From: Xylanibacter ruminicola
GTDB taxonomy: Bacteria; Bacteroidota; Bacteroidia; Bacteroidales; Bacteroidaceae
Direction of reading: 5' to 3'
Length of the DNA stretch: 64,000 bases
Assembly: GCF_900107775.1 (NCBI RefSeq)
Contig: NZ_FNRF01000003.1
Span: 310,001-374,000, forward strand
A model generated the notes under the pieces. That model was not told the origin of the DNA. It saw only the letters and a list, made by a program, of their open reading frames with translations, and searched no databases. Below are positions 42,798 through 52,102 of this stretch, piece by piece (the first letter of the stretch is position 1; each line of letters starts with the position of its first letter). A program made the translations under genes and the position numbers.

Positions 42798-43941
42798 CCT
42801 TGGCCTCCTTTTTATCGTTAGGCTGTCGGTTGTTGTTGGGCTTGTTCTTCTTCTTCTTCTTCTTTTTCTTGGCCTTGTCGAAGCGACTGATATCACCACC
42901 TGCCAGGTCGATATGTGGCTTAGGCTCTGCCTTCTTACCCTCGTCGTGGGTGAGCGATACGGGTTTCTCGCCTCGCTTGTTCATCTCGATAATGGTCTTG
43001 GCACGCTCGGCAGTAATGGTTTCGCAGTTGGCGGCAATGTTCTTATCTGTGCTGTAGGTGCAAAGACCTGCCAGAATATCGTTCTTAAACAAGTGATAGT
43101 CGCCATCCTGGGTCTGCAGGATAATATCCTTGCCTGGCAACTGCTTGCCAGCCTCTACGTAATCGTCTACCTCGTAGTTCAGACAGCACTTCAGCTTGGC
43201 ACACATACCTGCCAGCTTCTGTGGGTTGAGCGAGATGTCCTGGAAGCGGGCGGCATTGGTGCTCACACTCGAGAAGTTCTTCATCCAGGTGGCACAGCAC
43301 AACTCACGTCCGCAAGGACCTGTTCCGCCAATACGTCCTGCTTCCTGGCGCGCACCAATCTGTTTCATCTCGATACGTACATGGAAGGCTTGCGCTAAGT
43401 CCTTGATGAGCTGACGGAAGTCGACACGTTCGTCGGCGATATAGTAGAAGATAGCTTTGTTGCCATCGCCCTGATATTCTACGTCGCCAATCTTCATATC
43501 GAGCCCCAAACCCTTGGCTATCTTACGACTCTCGATCATGGTAGAGTGCTCACGGGCCTGTGCCTCACGCCATTTCTGAATGTCGTTCTCGCGGGCTATG
43601 CGATAGATTCGTTTGATATCGTCGGGTGACTTGATGTTTACCTTCTTGAGCTGCAGTTTTACCAGGCGACCAGTGAGGGTTACCACGCCGATGTCGTGAC
43701 CTGGACTGGCCTCTACAGCCACGATGTCGCCTTTCTTCAGGTCCAGATTATTTACGTTGTGGTAGTAGCCTTTGCGGGTGTGCTTGAACTGCACCTCTAC
43801 CAGATCGGTAGTGTAGGGGTTGCCAGGCACATCGGCCAACCAGTCGTAAGTGTTAAGCTGCTTGTCCTGGCGTCCCACTGCCTGGTGGCACAAACCGCGG
43901 TCGCAACCTACGTGTACGATATGTTCTTTAGATTTTTCCAT
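42787..43941 (-). CDS. ricT: PSP1-domain protein RicT (YaaT-like)
   Basis: A 384-residue protein. The PSP1 domain covers about residues 45-250 (VEVQFKHTRKGYYHN; FRQLIKDLAQAFHVRIEMKQIGARQEAG). A double cysteine cluster follows: GPCGRELCC, then MCAKLKCC. In Bacillus this protein, with RicA and RicF, carries an Fe-S cluster and affects RNA processing; the role in Bacteroidetes is less known. The C-terminus is a lysine-rich tail with nine Lys in a row, encoded by a CTT/TTC-rich tract at about 42844-42870. It is first in a run with gldH and lies next to holB. Confidence 0.9.
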   Translation of the reverse strand: MEKSKEHIVHVGCDRGLCHQAVGRQDKQLNTYDWLADVPGNPYTTDLVEVQFKHTRKGYYHNVNNLDLKKGDIVAVEASPGHDIGVVTLTGRLVKLQLKKVNIKSPDDIKRIYRIARENDIQKWREAQAREHSTMIESRKIAKGLGLDMKIGDVEYQGDGNKAIFYYIADERVDFRQLIKDLAQAFHVRIEMKQIGARQEAGRIGGTGPCGRELCCATWMKNFSSVSTNAARFQDISLNPQKLAGMCAKLKCCLNYEVDDYVEAGKQLPGKDIILQTQDGDYHLFKNDILAGLCTYSTDKNIAANCETITAERAKTIIEMNKRGEKPVSLTHDEGKKAEPKPHIDLAGGDISRFDKAKKKKKKKKNKPNNNRQPNDKKEAKDAK

Positions 43942-43947
43942 ATATAA

Positions 43948-43970
43948 TCACTATTCACTGTTCACTATTA
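43948..43970. repeat. Degenerate TTCACTA repeat in the ricT-holB spacer
   Basis: Three imperfect copies of TTCACTAT (read on +) fill the 26-base spacer between holB and ricT. Confidence 0.6.
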
Positions 43971-45080
43971 CTTCTGCAAAAGCAGTACTATCATTTGTAG
44001 GGCCAAGTCGAAGAATACAATCTTTCCGTTGGCATTCTGTCCAATGTCGCGAATGGCCAGATTAGCCATATCGGTGATGGGCAGGATATTCTTCTCGTTC
44101 ACAAAGCGGGCAAAGTTCTTGGCAAAGTCCTCTTCGCGCTGTGTCATATATACCAGCTCCTCGTTCTGGAAGTTGTACATAAAGTTCTCGCGGGTCATAC
44201 GCAGAAAATACGTCAGCCAGCGCTTCTGCTTCTCACGTCCCATGCCTGCCATCTGTTCGCTCCACTTGCGCAGGTCTTTTATCTTACGCTGATAAGCCAG
44301 GCGCATCAGCATCACGTACATGTCGAGAAACAACTCGTTCTCGGAGCCAACCTGAAGCTCGTCGAGTGCCTTTATCCAACTGCCATTGGCCAGTCGGGCT
44401 ATGCGATGGGCATCGTCGGCACTGATGCCACGTTTTTCTACGAGTGCCTGTTCGATGGCCTCGTTGGATATCTTCTTCACATCGATGCGCTGCACACGAC
44501 TGCGGATGGTTTCCAATAGCTTATCGGGCTCTTCGCATACCATGATGAATACTGTTTGCTGTGGGGGTTCCTCGATCAGTTTAAGCAGCTTGTTGGCGCA
44601 CTCTATGTTCATGCGTTCGGGGAGCCAGATAATGCTGACTTTATAGCCTCCCTGACTTGATTTCAAGCTGAGCTTGCGTACCAGATCGTCGCTCTCGCCT
44701 GCAGTTATGATGGCCTGCTGGTTCTCGGCTCCCATGGCTGTCATCCACTCTTCCATCGTAAAGTACAGACTGTTCATTACCAGCTGGTGCCAGTCCTTGG
44801 CAAAATCGTCGCTTACAGGTTTGTGATCGGCACCCATCGATGGCAGTTTGATGGTGGGGTAGGTGAAGTGCAGGTCGGGATGCTCCAGTTTGGCCAGCAT
44901 GGCTTTGGCAGATGGTGTGCCATTATCCAACAGATAGCAGGCAAATGCCACTGCTAATGGCAGCTTGCCACACCCCTGCGGACCGCACAACATCAGTGCG
45001 TGGGGCAATCGCTCCTCGCGTATCAGCTGTAGCAATCGCTCCTCGGCCTCTTTCTGTCCTATAACCTCGTCGAAACTCAT
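43968..45080 (-). CDS. holB: DNA polymerase III delta' subunit
   Basis: A 370-residue AAA+ clamp-loader subunit. The P-loop region reads MLCGPQGCGKLPLA: the residue after the Lys is Leu, not Ser/Thr, in keeping with delta' not hydrolysing ATP. IECANKLLKLIEEPP and the TIRSRVQRIDV segment (SRC-like motif changed) are typical. It loads the sliding clamp during replication. It lies just downstream of metF on the minus strand, with a spacer of six bases. Confidence 0.92.
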   Translation of the reverse strand: MSFDEVIGQKEAEERLLQLIREERLPHALMLCGPQGCGKLPLAVAFACYLLDNGTPSAKAMLAKLEHPDLHFTYPTIKLPSMGADHKPVSDDFAKDWHQLVMNSLYFTMEEWMTAMGAENQQAIITAGESDDLVRKLSLKSSQGGYKVSIIWLPERMNIECANKLLKLIEEPPQQTVFIMVCEEPDKLLETIRSRVQRIDVKKISNEAIEQALVEKRGISADDAHRIARLANGSWIKALDELQVGSENELFLDMYVMLMRLAYQRKIKDLRKWSEQMAGMGREKQKRWLTYFLRMTRENFMYNFQNEELVYMTQREEDFAKNFARFVNEKNILPITDMANLAIRDIGQNANGKIVFFDLALQMIVLLLQK

Positions 45081-45086
45081 CTGTCT

Positions 45087-46052
45087 TTAACCTCTAACCA
45101 CTAATCTCTTAACGATCTCTGCCACACTGTCTACTGCAGAGACGGTGTAGAAGTGGATGTTGTGTACCCCATGCGCATACAGATCCTTGCACTGCTGGGT
45201 GGTCCACTCTATACCTAGCTGCTTGGCATCCTCATCGGTCTTACATTTCACAACCTCCTTGGCCAGTGGCTCAGGGATATCGCAGTGGAATGTTTTGGGC
45301 ACTACCGTTAGCTGACTCAGCTTGGCCATGGGTTTGATGCCAGGGATAATGGGGATGGTAATACCCATCTGGCGTGCCTTCTCCACAAAAGCGTAGTACT
45401 TCTCGTTGTCGAAGAACAACTGTGTAACGGCATACTGGGCACCCAGGTCCTGCTTCTGCTTCAGAAACTGCATATCCATCTCAAGGTTGGGTGCCTCCTC
45501 GTGTTTCTCGGGGTAGCAAGCCACACCATAGTCGAACGGGCGACCAGGATTCTTGATGGGGGTGCCATCAGCAAAAAAGCCCTCGTTAAAGCGTTTTACC
45601 TGAGCCATCAAGTCGGTGGTGTGCGCATGACCGCCAGGGGTAGGCTGGAATCGGCTGTCCTCCTTGGCCTTATCGCCACGTAACAGCAACAAATCGTTGA
45701 TGCCTAAGAATTGCAAGTCTAGCAGTTCGTACTCGATATCCTCGATAGTAGCACCACTACAGATAACGTGGGGCTGAACGGGAATCTGGTAACGCTGCTG
45801 GATGGCTGCGGCAATGGCGATGGTTCCTGGGCGGCGACGAATGCGACGACGCTCAAACTGCCCATTCTCAAGTTCGCGATATACAAACTCCGAGTGATGG
45901 GTGGTTATGTTGATGTAGGCTGGGTCGAATTCTCGTAGTTTGTCGATATCGGCAAACAGTTTGGCTGTGCCAGTACCCTTCAGCGGTGGCAGCACTTCGA
46001 ACGAGAATCGCTTTGCCTCCTTATCTTGATGTATAAACTCAGTAACACTCAT
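45087..46052 (-). CDS. metF: 5,10-methylenetetrahydrofolate reductase
   Basis: A 321-residue flavoenzyme that makes 5-methyl-tetrahydrofolate for methionine synthesis. Features are SFEVLPPLKGTGTAKLF at the N-terminus, YINITTHHSE, the QFLGINDLLLLRGDK segment and QYAVTQLFFDNEKYYAF. The length is slightly above E. coli MetF (296). The -7 box TATCTTTG (46061-46068, minus) ends only eight bases before the ATG. It shares a 59-base intergenic region with the divergent transporter. Confidence 0.96.
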   Translation of the reverse strand: MSVTEFIHQDKEAKRFSFEVLPPLKGTGTAKLFADIDKLREFDPAYINITTHHSEFVYRELENGQFERRRIRRRPGTIAIAAAIQQRYQIPVQPHVICSGATIEDIEYELLDLQFLGINDLLLLRGDKAKEDSRFQPTPGGHAHTTDLMAQVKRFNEGFFADGTPIKNPGRPFDYGVACYPEKHEEAPNLEMDMQFLKQKQDLGAQYAVTQLFFDNEKYYAFVEKARQMGITIPIIPGIKPMAKLSQLTVVPKTFHCDIPEPLAKEVVKCKTDEDAKQLGIEWTTQQCKDLYAHGVHNIHFYTVSAVDSVAEIVKRLVVRG

Positions 46053-46060
46053 ATTGGCTG

Positions 46061-46068
46061 CAAAGATA
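46061..46068 (-). promoter_or_regulatory. -7 box of metF
   Basis: TATCTTTG on the minus strand, eight bases from the metF ATG. It predicts an almost leaderless transcript. Confidence 0.7.
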
Positions 46069-46099
46069 CTAAAAATTTCTTTATTACAAAAATTTTTTG

Positions 46100-46107
46100 T
46101 AATTTTG
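46100..46107 (+). promoter_or_regulatory. -7 box of the BASS-type transporter gene
   Basis: TAATTTTG ends four bases before the ATG at 46112, so transcription probably starts at or next to the start codon. Confidence 0.7.
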
Positions 46108-46111
46108 CGGC

Positions 46112-47062
46112 ATGAAACTGAAGCAATTTGTTAAAGACTGGACTCTTCCAGTGGCTATAGCTGTTGGTACTGTGGTATATCTGCTGTTTTATCTGGTGCC
46201 GTTTCTCGATGGCGCAGGCGATACGTTGGGCGAGGTGGTGGATACCATTTTCCCGTTTATGGTGTTCTCTACGCTGTTCTCCACCTACTGTCGTATTGAC
46301 TTTCATCAGATGCGCCCTCACCGCTGGCATATAGGTGTGCTGGTGGCGCAGGTGGCTTTGGTGGCGCTTAATGTGTGGATTATCTTCCAGGTTGATGCCG
46401 ACCCCGAACAGAAGTTGCTTTGGGAGAGTGTGCTTACATGTATTATTGGCCCTGCAGCTACGGCGGCCCCTGTGGTTACTGCCAAGATTGGCGGTAACAT
46501 CAATACCATGACGGCCTATGTTGTGATGTCGGCCTTTGCTTCAGCCCTCATGATTCCTGCAGTGTTCCCGTTGTTGGAGCGTGGCGTAAGCACTGGTTTC
46601 TGGGCGGTGTTCTTTATCATCTTGCAAAAGTTGGCTATGGTACTGGTAGCTCCGCTGGTGCTGGGATGGTTGGTGCAGCACTATGCCAAGCGCCTTTGCG
46701 CATGGATTGTGTCGATACCCGACCTCTCGTTCTACCTCTGGGCAGCGCAGTTGGCTGTTACGTCGGGTGTTACCGTGCGTAACATCGTTCATAGCGATGC
46801 TGCACTACGTACGCTGCTGTTGATAGCCATGATGTCGTTGATTCTTTGCTTTGTTCTTTTCCTGATGGGGCGCTGGATTGGTCGCCAGTTAGGCGATGAG
46901 ATCGATGGCGGTCAGGCCTCGTTCCAAAAAAATACTGCCCTGAGCATCTGGGTTGCCTATACCTACCTAAACCCAGTGGCATCGGTAGGTGCAGGCTGTT
47001 ACGTGCTGTGGCAGAATATCGTTAATTCATTGGAGTTGTACGAATATCGAAAAAAGCATTAA
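46112..47062 (+). CDS. Bile acid:sodium symporter (BASS) family-like transporter
   Basis: A 316-residue inner-membrane protein with about 9-10 hydrophobic helices. IIGPAATAAPVVTAKIGGNINT in the middle and NTALSIWVAYTYLNPVASVG near the end fit the two discontinuous helices of BASS/AEC-type carriers. The substrate cannot be told; it may be an organic anion or keto acid. The start is firm since no earlier in-frame start exists. The 3' end overlaps the convergent AraC-type gene by four bases. Confidence 0.75.
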   Translation: MKLKQFVKDWTLPVAIAVGTVVYLLFYLVPFLDGAGDTLGEVVDTIFPFMVFSTLFSTYCRIDFHQMRPHRWHIGVLVAQVALVALNVWIIFQVDADPEQKLLWESVLTCIIGPAATAAPVVTAKIGGNINTMTAYVVMSAFASALMIPAVFPLLERGVSTGFWAVFFIILQKLAMVLVAPLVLGWLVQHYAKRLCAWIVSIPDLSFYLWAAQLAVTSGVTVRNIVHSDAALRTLLLIAMMSLILCFVLFLMGRWIGRQLGDEIDGGQASFQKNTALSIWVAYTYLNPVASVGAGCYVLWQNIVNSLELYEYRKKH

Positions 47063-47511
47063 GCCTTTTTGCTGTAACGCTTACGCTTTTTAGGACCAAG
47101 GTGCTTGACGCGGAATTCGCGTGGGGTGGTGTTCAGGAATCTGAAGAATGAGGCATAGAACGCCTGACGGGTACCAAAGCCCACCATCGCACCAATTTCG
47201 CTGATTGATTTATCGCGATATTCCTCCTCGGCCAATAGTGTCATAGCTTCTTCGATACGATGCTTGTTCATCAATCCATTAAAGTTGGTGTGAAATCGCT
47301 CTGTCATCACTGCCGAGATATAACGGCAGTTGGTGCCAAGGTCGGCAGCCAATCTGCTGGCTGTGTAATCCTTATCGCGATATTTCTTGTCATCTACAAT
47401 AATTTCAATAATCCTGTCATGGAGCTCGTCCTTACGCTCGTCGCCTAATATATTTCGGTAATCGGCTGTACACTTCTTTAGTTCAGTAATTTGATATTTT
47501 CCTGTTGCCAT
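47059..47511 (-). CDS. AraC-family transcriptional regulator, DNA-binding part only
   Basis: A 150-residue protein consisting of a 40-residue N-terminal segment and one AraC/XylS double helix-turn-helix (SRLAADLGTNCRYISAVM; ISEIGAMVGFGTRQAFYASFFRFLNTTPREFR), ending in a basic tail. There is no sensor domain, so it may respond by abundance or through a partner. Targets are unknown. A weak -7-like box TACCTTCG lies on the minus strand at 47573-47580. Confidence 0.88.
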   Translation of the reverse strand: MATGKYQITELKKCTADYRNILGDERKDELHDRIIEIIVDDKKYRDKDYTASRLAADLGTNCRYISAVMTERFHTNFNGLMNKHRIEEAMTLLAEEEYRDKSISEIGAMVGFGTRQAFYASFFRFLNTTPREFRVKHLGPKKRKRYSKKA

Positions 47512-47677
47512 CTTTTAAACAATCTTTTTACATTTTTCATGAAATCACAGCCCGAAAAGGGCAAAACGGATGCGAAGGTACAAAAAATCGGCGACATAGC
47601 GCACATCACTTCGTTATGTTAACGCTATTTTAACACATAAATAAAAGCGAAAAGTTGGCACTAAACAAAAAAAAGCG

Positions 47678-47685
47678 TATATTTG
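47678..47685 (+). promoter_or_regulatory. -7 box of the glycerate kinase gene
   Basis: TATATTTG ends eight bases before the chosen ATG at 47694. Confidence 0.65.
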
Positions 47686-47693
47686 CCGCTGTA

Positions 47694-48788
47694 ATGCAGA
47701 AAGTTATCGTTGCAATCGACTCGTTCAAGGGCTGTTTGACATCTGCTGAAGCTAATCAGACAGCCAGTGAGGGTATTCTTAACAGAGTGCCCGATGCAAG
47801 AGTGGTGCAGGTACCAGTGAGTGATGGTGGTGAGGGATTTATGGAGGCTTTCCAAGCAACCATGGGTGGTGATATTGTGGAGGTGAACGTGAAAGACCCG
47901 CTGATGCGTCCCGTTGTAGCGCAGTATCTGGTGCAGGGCGATGCCGCTGTGATTGAGATTGCCAAAGCCAGCGGATTAACACTTCTGAAGCCTGAGGAAC
48001 GCAATCCCATGGTGGCTACAAGTTATGGCACTGGGCAGTTGGTGGTAGATGCTGTGCGTAGAGGTTGTAAAGATATTATTGTAGGTCTTGGTGGCAGTGC
48101 TACCAGTGATTGTGGCATAGGTATGCTGCGGGCCATTATCGATAGCTTTTCGAAAGGTGAAAACAGTCCCGTTGGGGCGCCTACCCGTAGTCTTTGGGAC
48201 GACGTGCGCCAGTTGGATGATGTACACTTCACGATAGCTACTGATGTAACAAATCCGTTATGTGGCGAGCGTGGGGCTGCTTATGTGTTTGGACCACAAA
48301 AGGGTGCTTCGCGGGATGATGTTCTTGTTCTCGATGCCCGTGCTAAACGCTTTGCTGAGGCATCGGCCAGGCATCTGGGGCGCGATTGCCAGGATAAGGC
48401 TGGCGCAGGTGCTGCAGGTGGTTTGGGCTATGCTTTCATGCAATATATGCAAGCCGAATGTCGCTCTGGTATCGACCTCCTGTTGGATGCCATCCATTTC
48501 GACGAACTCTTGATGGATGCCAATCTGGTGATTACTGGTGAGGGGTCTGCCGATCGCCAGACGCTGATGGGCAAGCTCCCCTTTGGCATCCTGCAATGTG
48601 CTCAGAAACATCGTGTGCCCGTGATGCTCATAGCCGGTCGCATTGCCGACGAGCAGCAACTCCTCGATGCCGGCTTCTCGCATGTTACCAGCATCAATCC
48701 CTCAGGATTACCCTTAGATATTGCTATGCAACCCGCAACAGCAAAGACCAATATCTGTAGAACATTAATGAACGTTCTTGAAGGATGA
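47694..48788 (+). CDS. Glycerate 2-kinase (GarK/GlxK type)
   Basis: A 364-residue enzyme that phosphorylates glycerate with ATP. Features include IVAIDSFKGCLTSAEANQTA at the N-terminus, VPVSDGGEGFMEAF, IVGLGGSATSDCGIGML, FGPQKGAS and VITGEGSADRQTLMGKLPFGI. I chose the ATG at 47694 because homology starts there and the upstream extension to 47655 overlaps the -7 box. It ends exactly adjacent to the convergent dehydratase gene without a spacer. No sugar-acid pathway neighbours are present. Confidence 0.92.
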   Translation: MQKVIVAIDSFKGCLTSAEANQTASEGILNRVPDARVVQVPVSDGGEGFMEAFQATMGGDIVEVNVKDPLMRPVVAQYLVQGDAAVIEIAKASGLTLLKPEERNPMVATSYGTGQLVVDAVRRGCKDIIVGLGGSATSDCGIGMLRAIIDSFSKGENSPVGAPTRSLWDDVRQLDDVHFTIATDVTNPLCGERGAAYVFGPQKGASRDDVLVLDARAKRFAEASARHLGRDCQDKAGAGAAGGLGYAFMQYMQAECRSGIDLLLDAIHFDELLMDANLVITGEGSADRQTLMGKLPFGILQCAQKHRVPVMLIAGRIADEQQLLDAGFSHVTSINPSGLPLDIAMQPATAKTNICRTLMNVLEG

Positions 48789-50792
48789 CTAGTCTAACTT
48801 CTCGTAGATAGAGTTGTTAGATTTATATTCAGGCACAATATTTTTCATCTTGGCTACTGTAGCCATATCGTCGTATTCCTGCGATATCTCTATCAACTCG
48901 TTTATATCCTTGCAAACCTGATCGTAGGCATATTCGCGCACCTCAGCGATACGTATCTTTTCGTGGAATGTTGGTTTGGTGCCTTCCAGTTCGTTCAGCA
49001 CCTCCTCGTATAGCTTCTCACCAGGGCGCAAGCCAGTAAACTTTATTTCTACGTTCTTGGCCCCCGAGAGTTTAATCATACGCTTAGCCAGATCGGCAAT
49101 TTTCACGGGTTTGCCCATGTCGAAAACAAAAATCTCGCCACCATTACCCTTGGTACCTGCCTCGAGCACCAGCTTACAAGCCTCGGGTATCAGCATGAAG
49201 AAGCGTACAATACGCTCATCTGTCACCGTTACAGGGCCACCATTCTTAATCTGTTCGCGGAATAGGGGAATAACACTTCCGTTTGATCCCAGCACGTTAC
49301 CAAAACGGGTGGTAACAAACTGGGTCCGGGCTGTAGGGCTGGCAATCTGTCCTGCAGTAACAAAACTGTTCTCATTGCCCAGTTTCTCCATATATGCGCC
49401 TATGCGGCGTGTCTTGATGGCCAGGTCCAGACTCTGTACGTATATCTCGCAGATACGTTTAGAGCATCCCATCACGTTAGTGGGGTTTACAGCCTTGTCT
49501 GTCGATACCATCACGAATTTCTTAACGCCATATTTTACACTTAGGTCGGCTATCACTTTGGTGCCGTAGATATTGTTCTGCACTGCCTCACTGGGGTTGT
49601 CCTCCATCATAGGCACATGTTTGTAGGCTGCAGCATGGAACACATAGTCGGGACGGAAGCGCTTAAACAGTTCCTCCATACGCTTTTCCTTACAGATGGA
49701 TGTAACCACCGTTTCTGCAGGGATATTGGGGAACTCTTTTTTCATCATCAATCGGATGTCGTGCTCAGGTGTCTCTGCCTGGTCAATCAGCAGCATGGCA
49801 GCTGGATTCAGCTTTGCCACCTGGCGGCATATCTCCGATCCGATAGAACCGGCAGCACCTGTTACCATCACGCGTTGTCCTTTCAGCAGTTCACCTATCG
49901 AATTCATATCCACACGAATCTCAGAGCGGGGCAGCAGCTCTTCAACGCTTACTTCGCGCAACTGCATCTGGGTATAGTCGATATTGGCGTTCTCATCCAA
50001 TTGGTCCTGATCCATCTCTACTGCATTCTGTGCCATATAGATTTTGGCGCCAGCACCAATAATGATATCCTGCAACTCCTGATTATCACGGAAGCCCTTT
50101 ACACGCAGGGGCGATACCATTACGGCATCGATGTCGTTCTTATGTATTACATCAGCGATATTGTCGTTAACCGTATATACCTTCTGGCCCATTATTTCCT
50201 GATGCTTGGCTTTCTCGTAGTGCGTAATAAAGCCCTTTACTACATATTTTCGGGGACGCTGTGAATTAATATACTTAGCCAATCCCACACCACCACTCAT
50301 AGCACCATATATCAGGATGCGTATAGCGCGAGTGTTAGAGAAAGCTACATCGTACAGTGTCTTCACAAATATGCGCAGAGCCCACATCAGCAGGGTGACT
50401 ATAATAAAAATAAGGAATATGCTGGTGGTATTAAAGTGTGCGAAATAGTTGCCCGGCAGGTAGTGCATATAATACTCTGCAATCCAAGCCAGTACCAGTG
50501 TTACGCCATTGCAATAGGCTACACGCATCAAGTCGACAAAACTAGAGTAACGCATAAATCCCGAGTAGGTATGGAAGATTCGGAATCCGGGTATACTCAG
50601 TAATACAAATATCAGCATGGTGTTGATGACCTGTAACGTGTTATCGAACAGTGTTACAGCATCATTAAATATCCAGTAGGTTAGCACGCCACTGAACATC
50701 ACTATTGCACAGTCAATCAGCAATATGATCCAATATGGTAGCGAATTTTTGGTAAAATACCAGTTTAAAATCTTGTCAAAGGGATTCCTCAT
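48789..50792 (-). CDS. Membrane-bound nucleotide-sugar 4,6-dehydratase/epimerase (CapD/WbpM type)
   Basis: A 667-residue protein. It has four N-terminal membrane helices (to about residue 110), a CoA-binding-like Rossmann segment (about 150-250) and a C-terminal extended SDR domain starting near 300 with VTGAAGSIGSEICRQV. The active site has VSTDKAVNPTNVMGCSKR, where Asp-Lys replaces the Tyr-Lys pair, as in UDP-GlcNAc 4,6-dehydratases such as WbpM, CapD and PglF. It supplies deoxy-sugars for capsule or O-antigen-like glycans. No glycosyltransferase genes are adjacent. The promoter is TAACTTTG at 50822-50829 (minus). Confidence 0.93.
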   Translation of the reverse strand: MRNPFDKILNWYFTKNSLPYWIILLIDCAIVMFSGVLTYWIFNDAVTLFDNTLQVINTMLIFVLLSIPGFRIFHTYSGFMRYSSFVDLMRVAYCNGVTLVLAWIAEYYMHYLPGNYFAHFNTTSIFLIFIIVTLLMWALRIFVKTLYDVAFSNTRAIRILIYGAMSGGVGLAKYINSQRPRKYVVKGFITHYEKAKHQEIMGQKVYTVNDNIADVIHKNDIDAVMVSPLRVKGFRDNQELQDIIIGAGAKIYMAQNAVEMDQDQLDENANIDYTQMQLREVSVEELLPRSEIRVDMNSIGELLKGQRVMVTGAAGSIGSEICRQVAKLNPAAMLLIDQAETPEHDIRLMMKKEFPNIPAETVVTSICKEKRMEELFKRFRPDYVFHAAAYKHVPMMEDNPSEAVQNNIYGTKVIADLSVKYGVKKFVMVSTDKAVNPTNVMGCSKRICEIYVQSLDLAIKTRRIGAYMEKLGNENSFVTAGQIASPTARTQFVTTRFGNVLGSNGSVIPLFREQIKNGGPVTVTDERIVRFFMLIPEACKLVLEAGTKGNGGEIFVFDMGKPVKIADLAKRMIKLSGAKNVEIKFTGLRPGEKLYEEVLNELEGTKPTFHEKIRIAEVREYAYDQVCKDINELIEISQEYDDMATVAKMKNIVPEYKSNNSIYEKLD

Positions 50793-50821
50793 TATTTTTT
50801 AAGTTATCGTAAAATTCGGTG

Positions 50822-50829
50822 CAAAGTTA
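50822..50829 (-). promoter_or_regulatory. -7 box of the nucleotide-sugar dehydratase gene
   Basis: TAACTTTG on the minus strand, 29 bases before the ATG. Confidence 0.7.
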
Positions 50830-50890
50830 GTACAAATACTATAAAACGCCAAATTTTTATTAAGTTTTTTGCATTTATCGAAAAAAATAC

Positions 50891-50898
50891 TATCTTTG
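50891..50898 (+). promoter_or_regulatory. -7 box of the flavodiiron protein gene
   Basis: TATCTTTG, 40 bases before the ATG at 50939. Confidence 0.75.
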
Positions 50899-50938
50899 TA
50901 GCCAAAAAATGGATGCTATATTTTAAAGCGTGTGATTT

Positions 50939-52102
50939 ATGAATACTTTTAGCGATACAATTAAGTACATCGGTGTGGACGATCTCGACATCGATTTGTT
51001 TGAGAGTCAGTATGTGGTGCCCGAGGGCATGAGTTATAACTCGTATCTCATCGACGATGAGAAGATAGCGGTACTGGATACTGCCGATCGTCGTAAGGGT
51101 GAGGAGTGGAAGGCTAACCTAACTGCTGCGTTGAATGGTCGTCAGCCCGACTATCTGGTAGTTCACCACATGGAGCCCGATCACTCGGCACTCATCGCTT
51201 GGATGCTGGAGACTTATCCTGGCGTGCAGCTGGTGTGCAGTGCCCAGGCCGTAAAGATGCTGTCTAACTTCTTTGAGGGGGTAGACTTTACTGGTCGTGT
51301 GGTTACTGTAAAAGAGGGCGACACCCTCGCATTGGGGAAGCACACACTGCAGTTTATCGGAGCTGCGATGATTCACTGGCCCGAGGTAATCATGAGTTAC
51401 GATACCACCGATAAGGTGCTGTTCAGTGCCGATGGCTTTGGTAAGTTTGGTGCATTAGTGAATGAGACTGAGGACTGGGCTTGCGAGGCGCGTCGCTATT
51501 ACTTTAATATCTGTGGTAAGTATGGCTCGCAGGTGCAAATGGTAGTGAAGAAGTTGGCTGCACTGAATGTGCAGGCGATATGTCCGCTGCACGGCCCTGT
51601 GCTTAAGGGTGAGGCTCTGACTGAGGCTGTACGCCTGTATGATATCTGGAGTAAGTACGAGCCCGAGAGCGAGGGCATCTTGATTGCCTACGCCAGTATT
51701 CATGGTGGCACAGCAGCTGCAGCCCAGCGCTTAGGCGAGATACTGCGCGAAAAGGGTGCGTCAAAGGTTGTAGTAAGCGATCTGAGTCGTTCAGACATGG
51801 CCGAGGTCATCGAGGATGCCTTCCGCTATCCTACAGTCGTTGTGGCTGCTTCAAGCTACGATGCAGGTGTGTTCCCAGTGATGCACGACTTCCTGTATCA
51901 CCTGCAAATCAAGAACTACCAGAAGCGCAAGTTTGGTATCATCGAAAATGGTAGCTGGGCCCCTACAGCCGGTAAGACCATGCGTACGATGATCGAGGCT
52001 TTGAAGGATTGTGAGATTGTAGATCCCATGGTTACCATCCGCTCGCGCATGAAAACTACTGATGAGCCCCTGTTGCAGCAGTTGGCAGATAGCTTATTGT
52101 AA
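50939..52102 (+). CDS. Flavodiiron protein (FprA family)
   Basis: A 387-residue two-domain protein. The N-terminal metallo-beta-lactamase-like diiron domain has the ligand motif HHMEPDHSA (about residue 80) and later His residues in IHWPEVIMSYD and CPLHGPV. The C-terminal flavodoxin domain starts near residue 240 with ILIAYASIHGGTAAAAQRL. Such proteins reduce oxygen to water or NO to nitrous oxide and protect anaerobes. The stop is directly followed by the MGMT-type gene with no spacer, suggesting co-translation. Confidence 0.94.
   Translation: MNTFSDTIKYIGVDDLDIDLFESQYVVPEGMSYNSYLIDDEKIAVLDTADRRKGEEWKANLTAALNGRQPDYLVVHHMEPDHSALIAWMLETYPGVQLVCSAQAVKMLSNFFEGVDFTGRVVTVKEGDTLALGKHTLQFIGAAMIHWPEVIMSYDTTDKVLFSADGFGKFGALVNETEDWACEARRYYFNICGKYGSQVQMVVKKLAALNVQAICPLHGPVLKGEALTEAVRLYDIWSKYEPESEGILIAYASIHGGTAAAAQRLGEILREKGASKVVVSDLSRSDMAEVIEDAFRYPTVVVAASSYDAGVFPVMHDFLYHLQIKNYQKRKFGIIENGSWAPTAGKTMRTMIEALKDCEIVDPMVTIRSRMKTTDEPLLQQLADSLL

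Noticed and set aside
42798..42899. 34-residue Arg-rich extension of GldH
   Set aside because: It is antisense-frame sequence of the ricT lysine tract. The lipoprotein signal starts at the ATG of 42795-42797.
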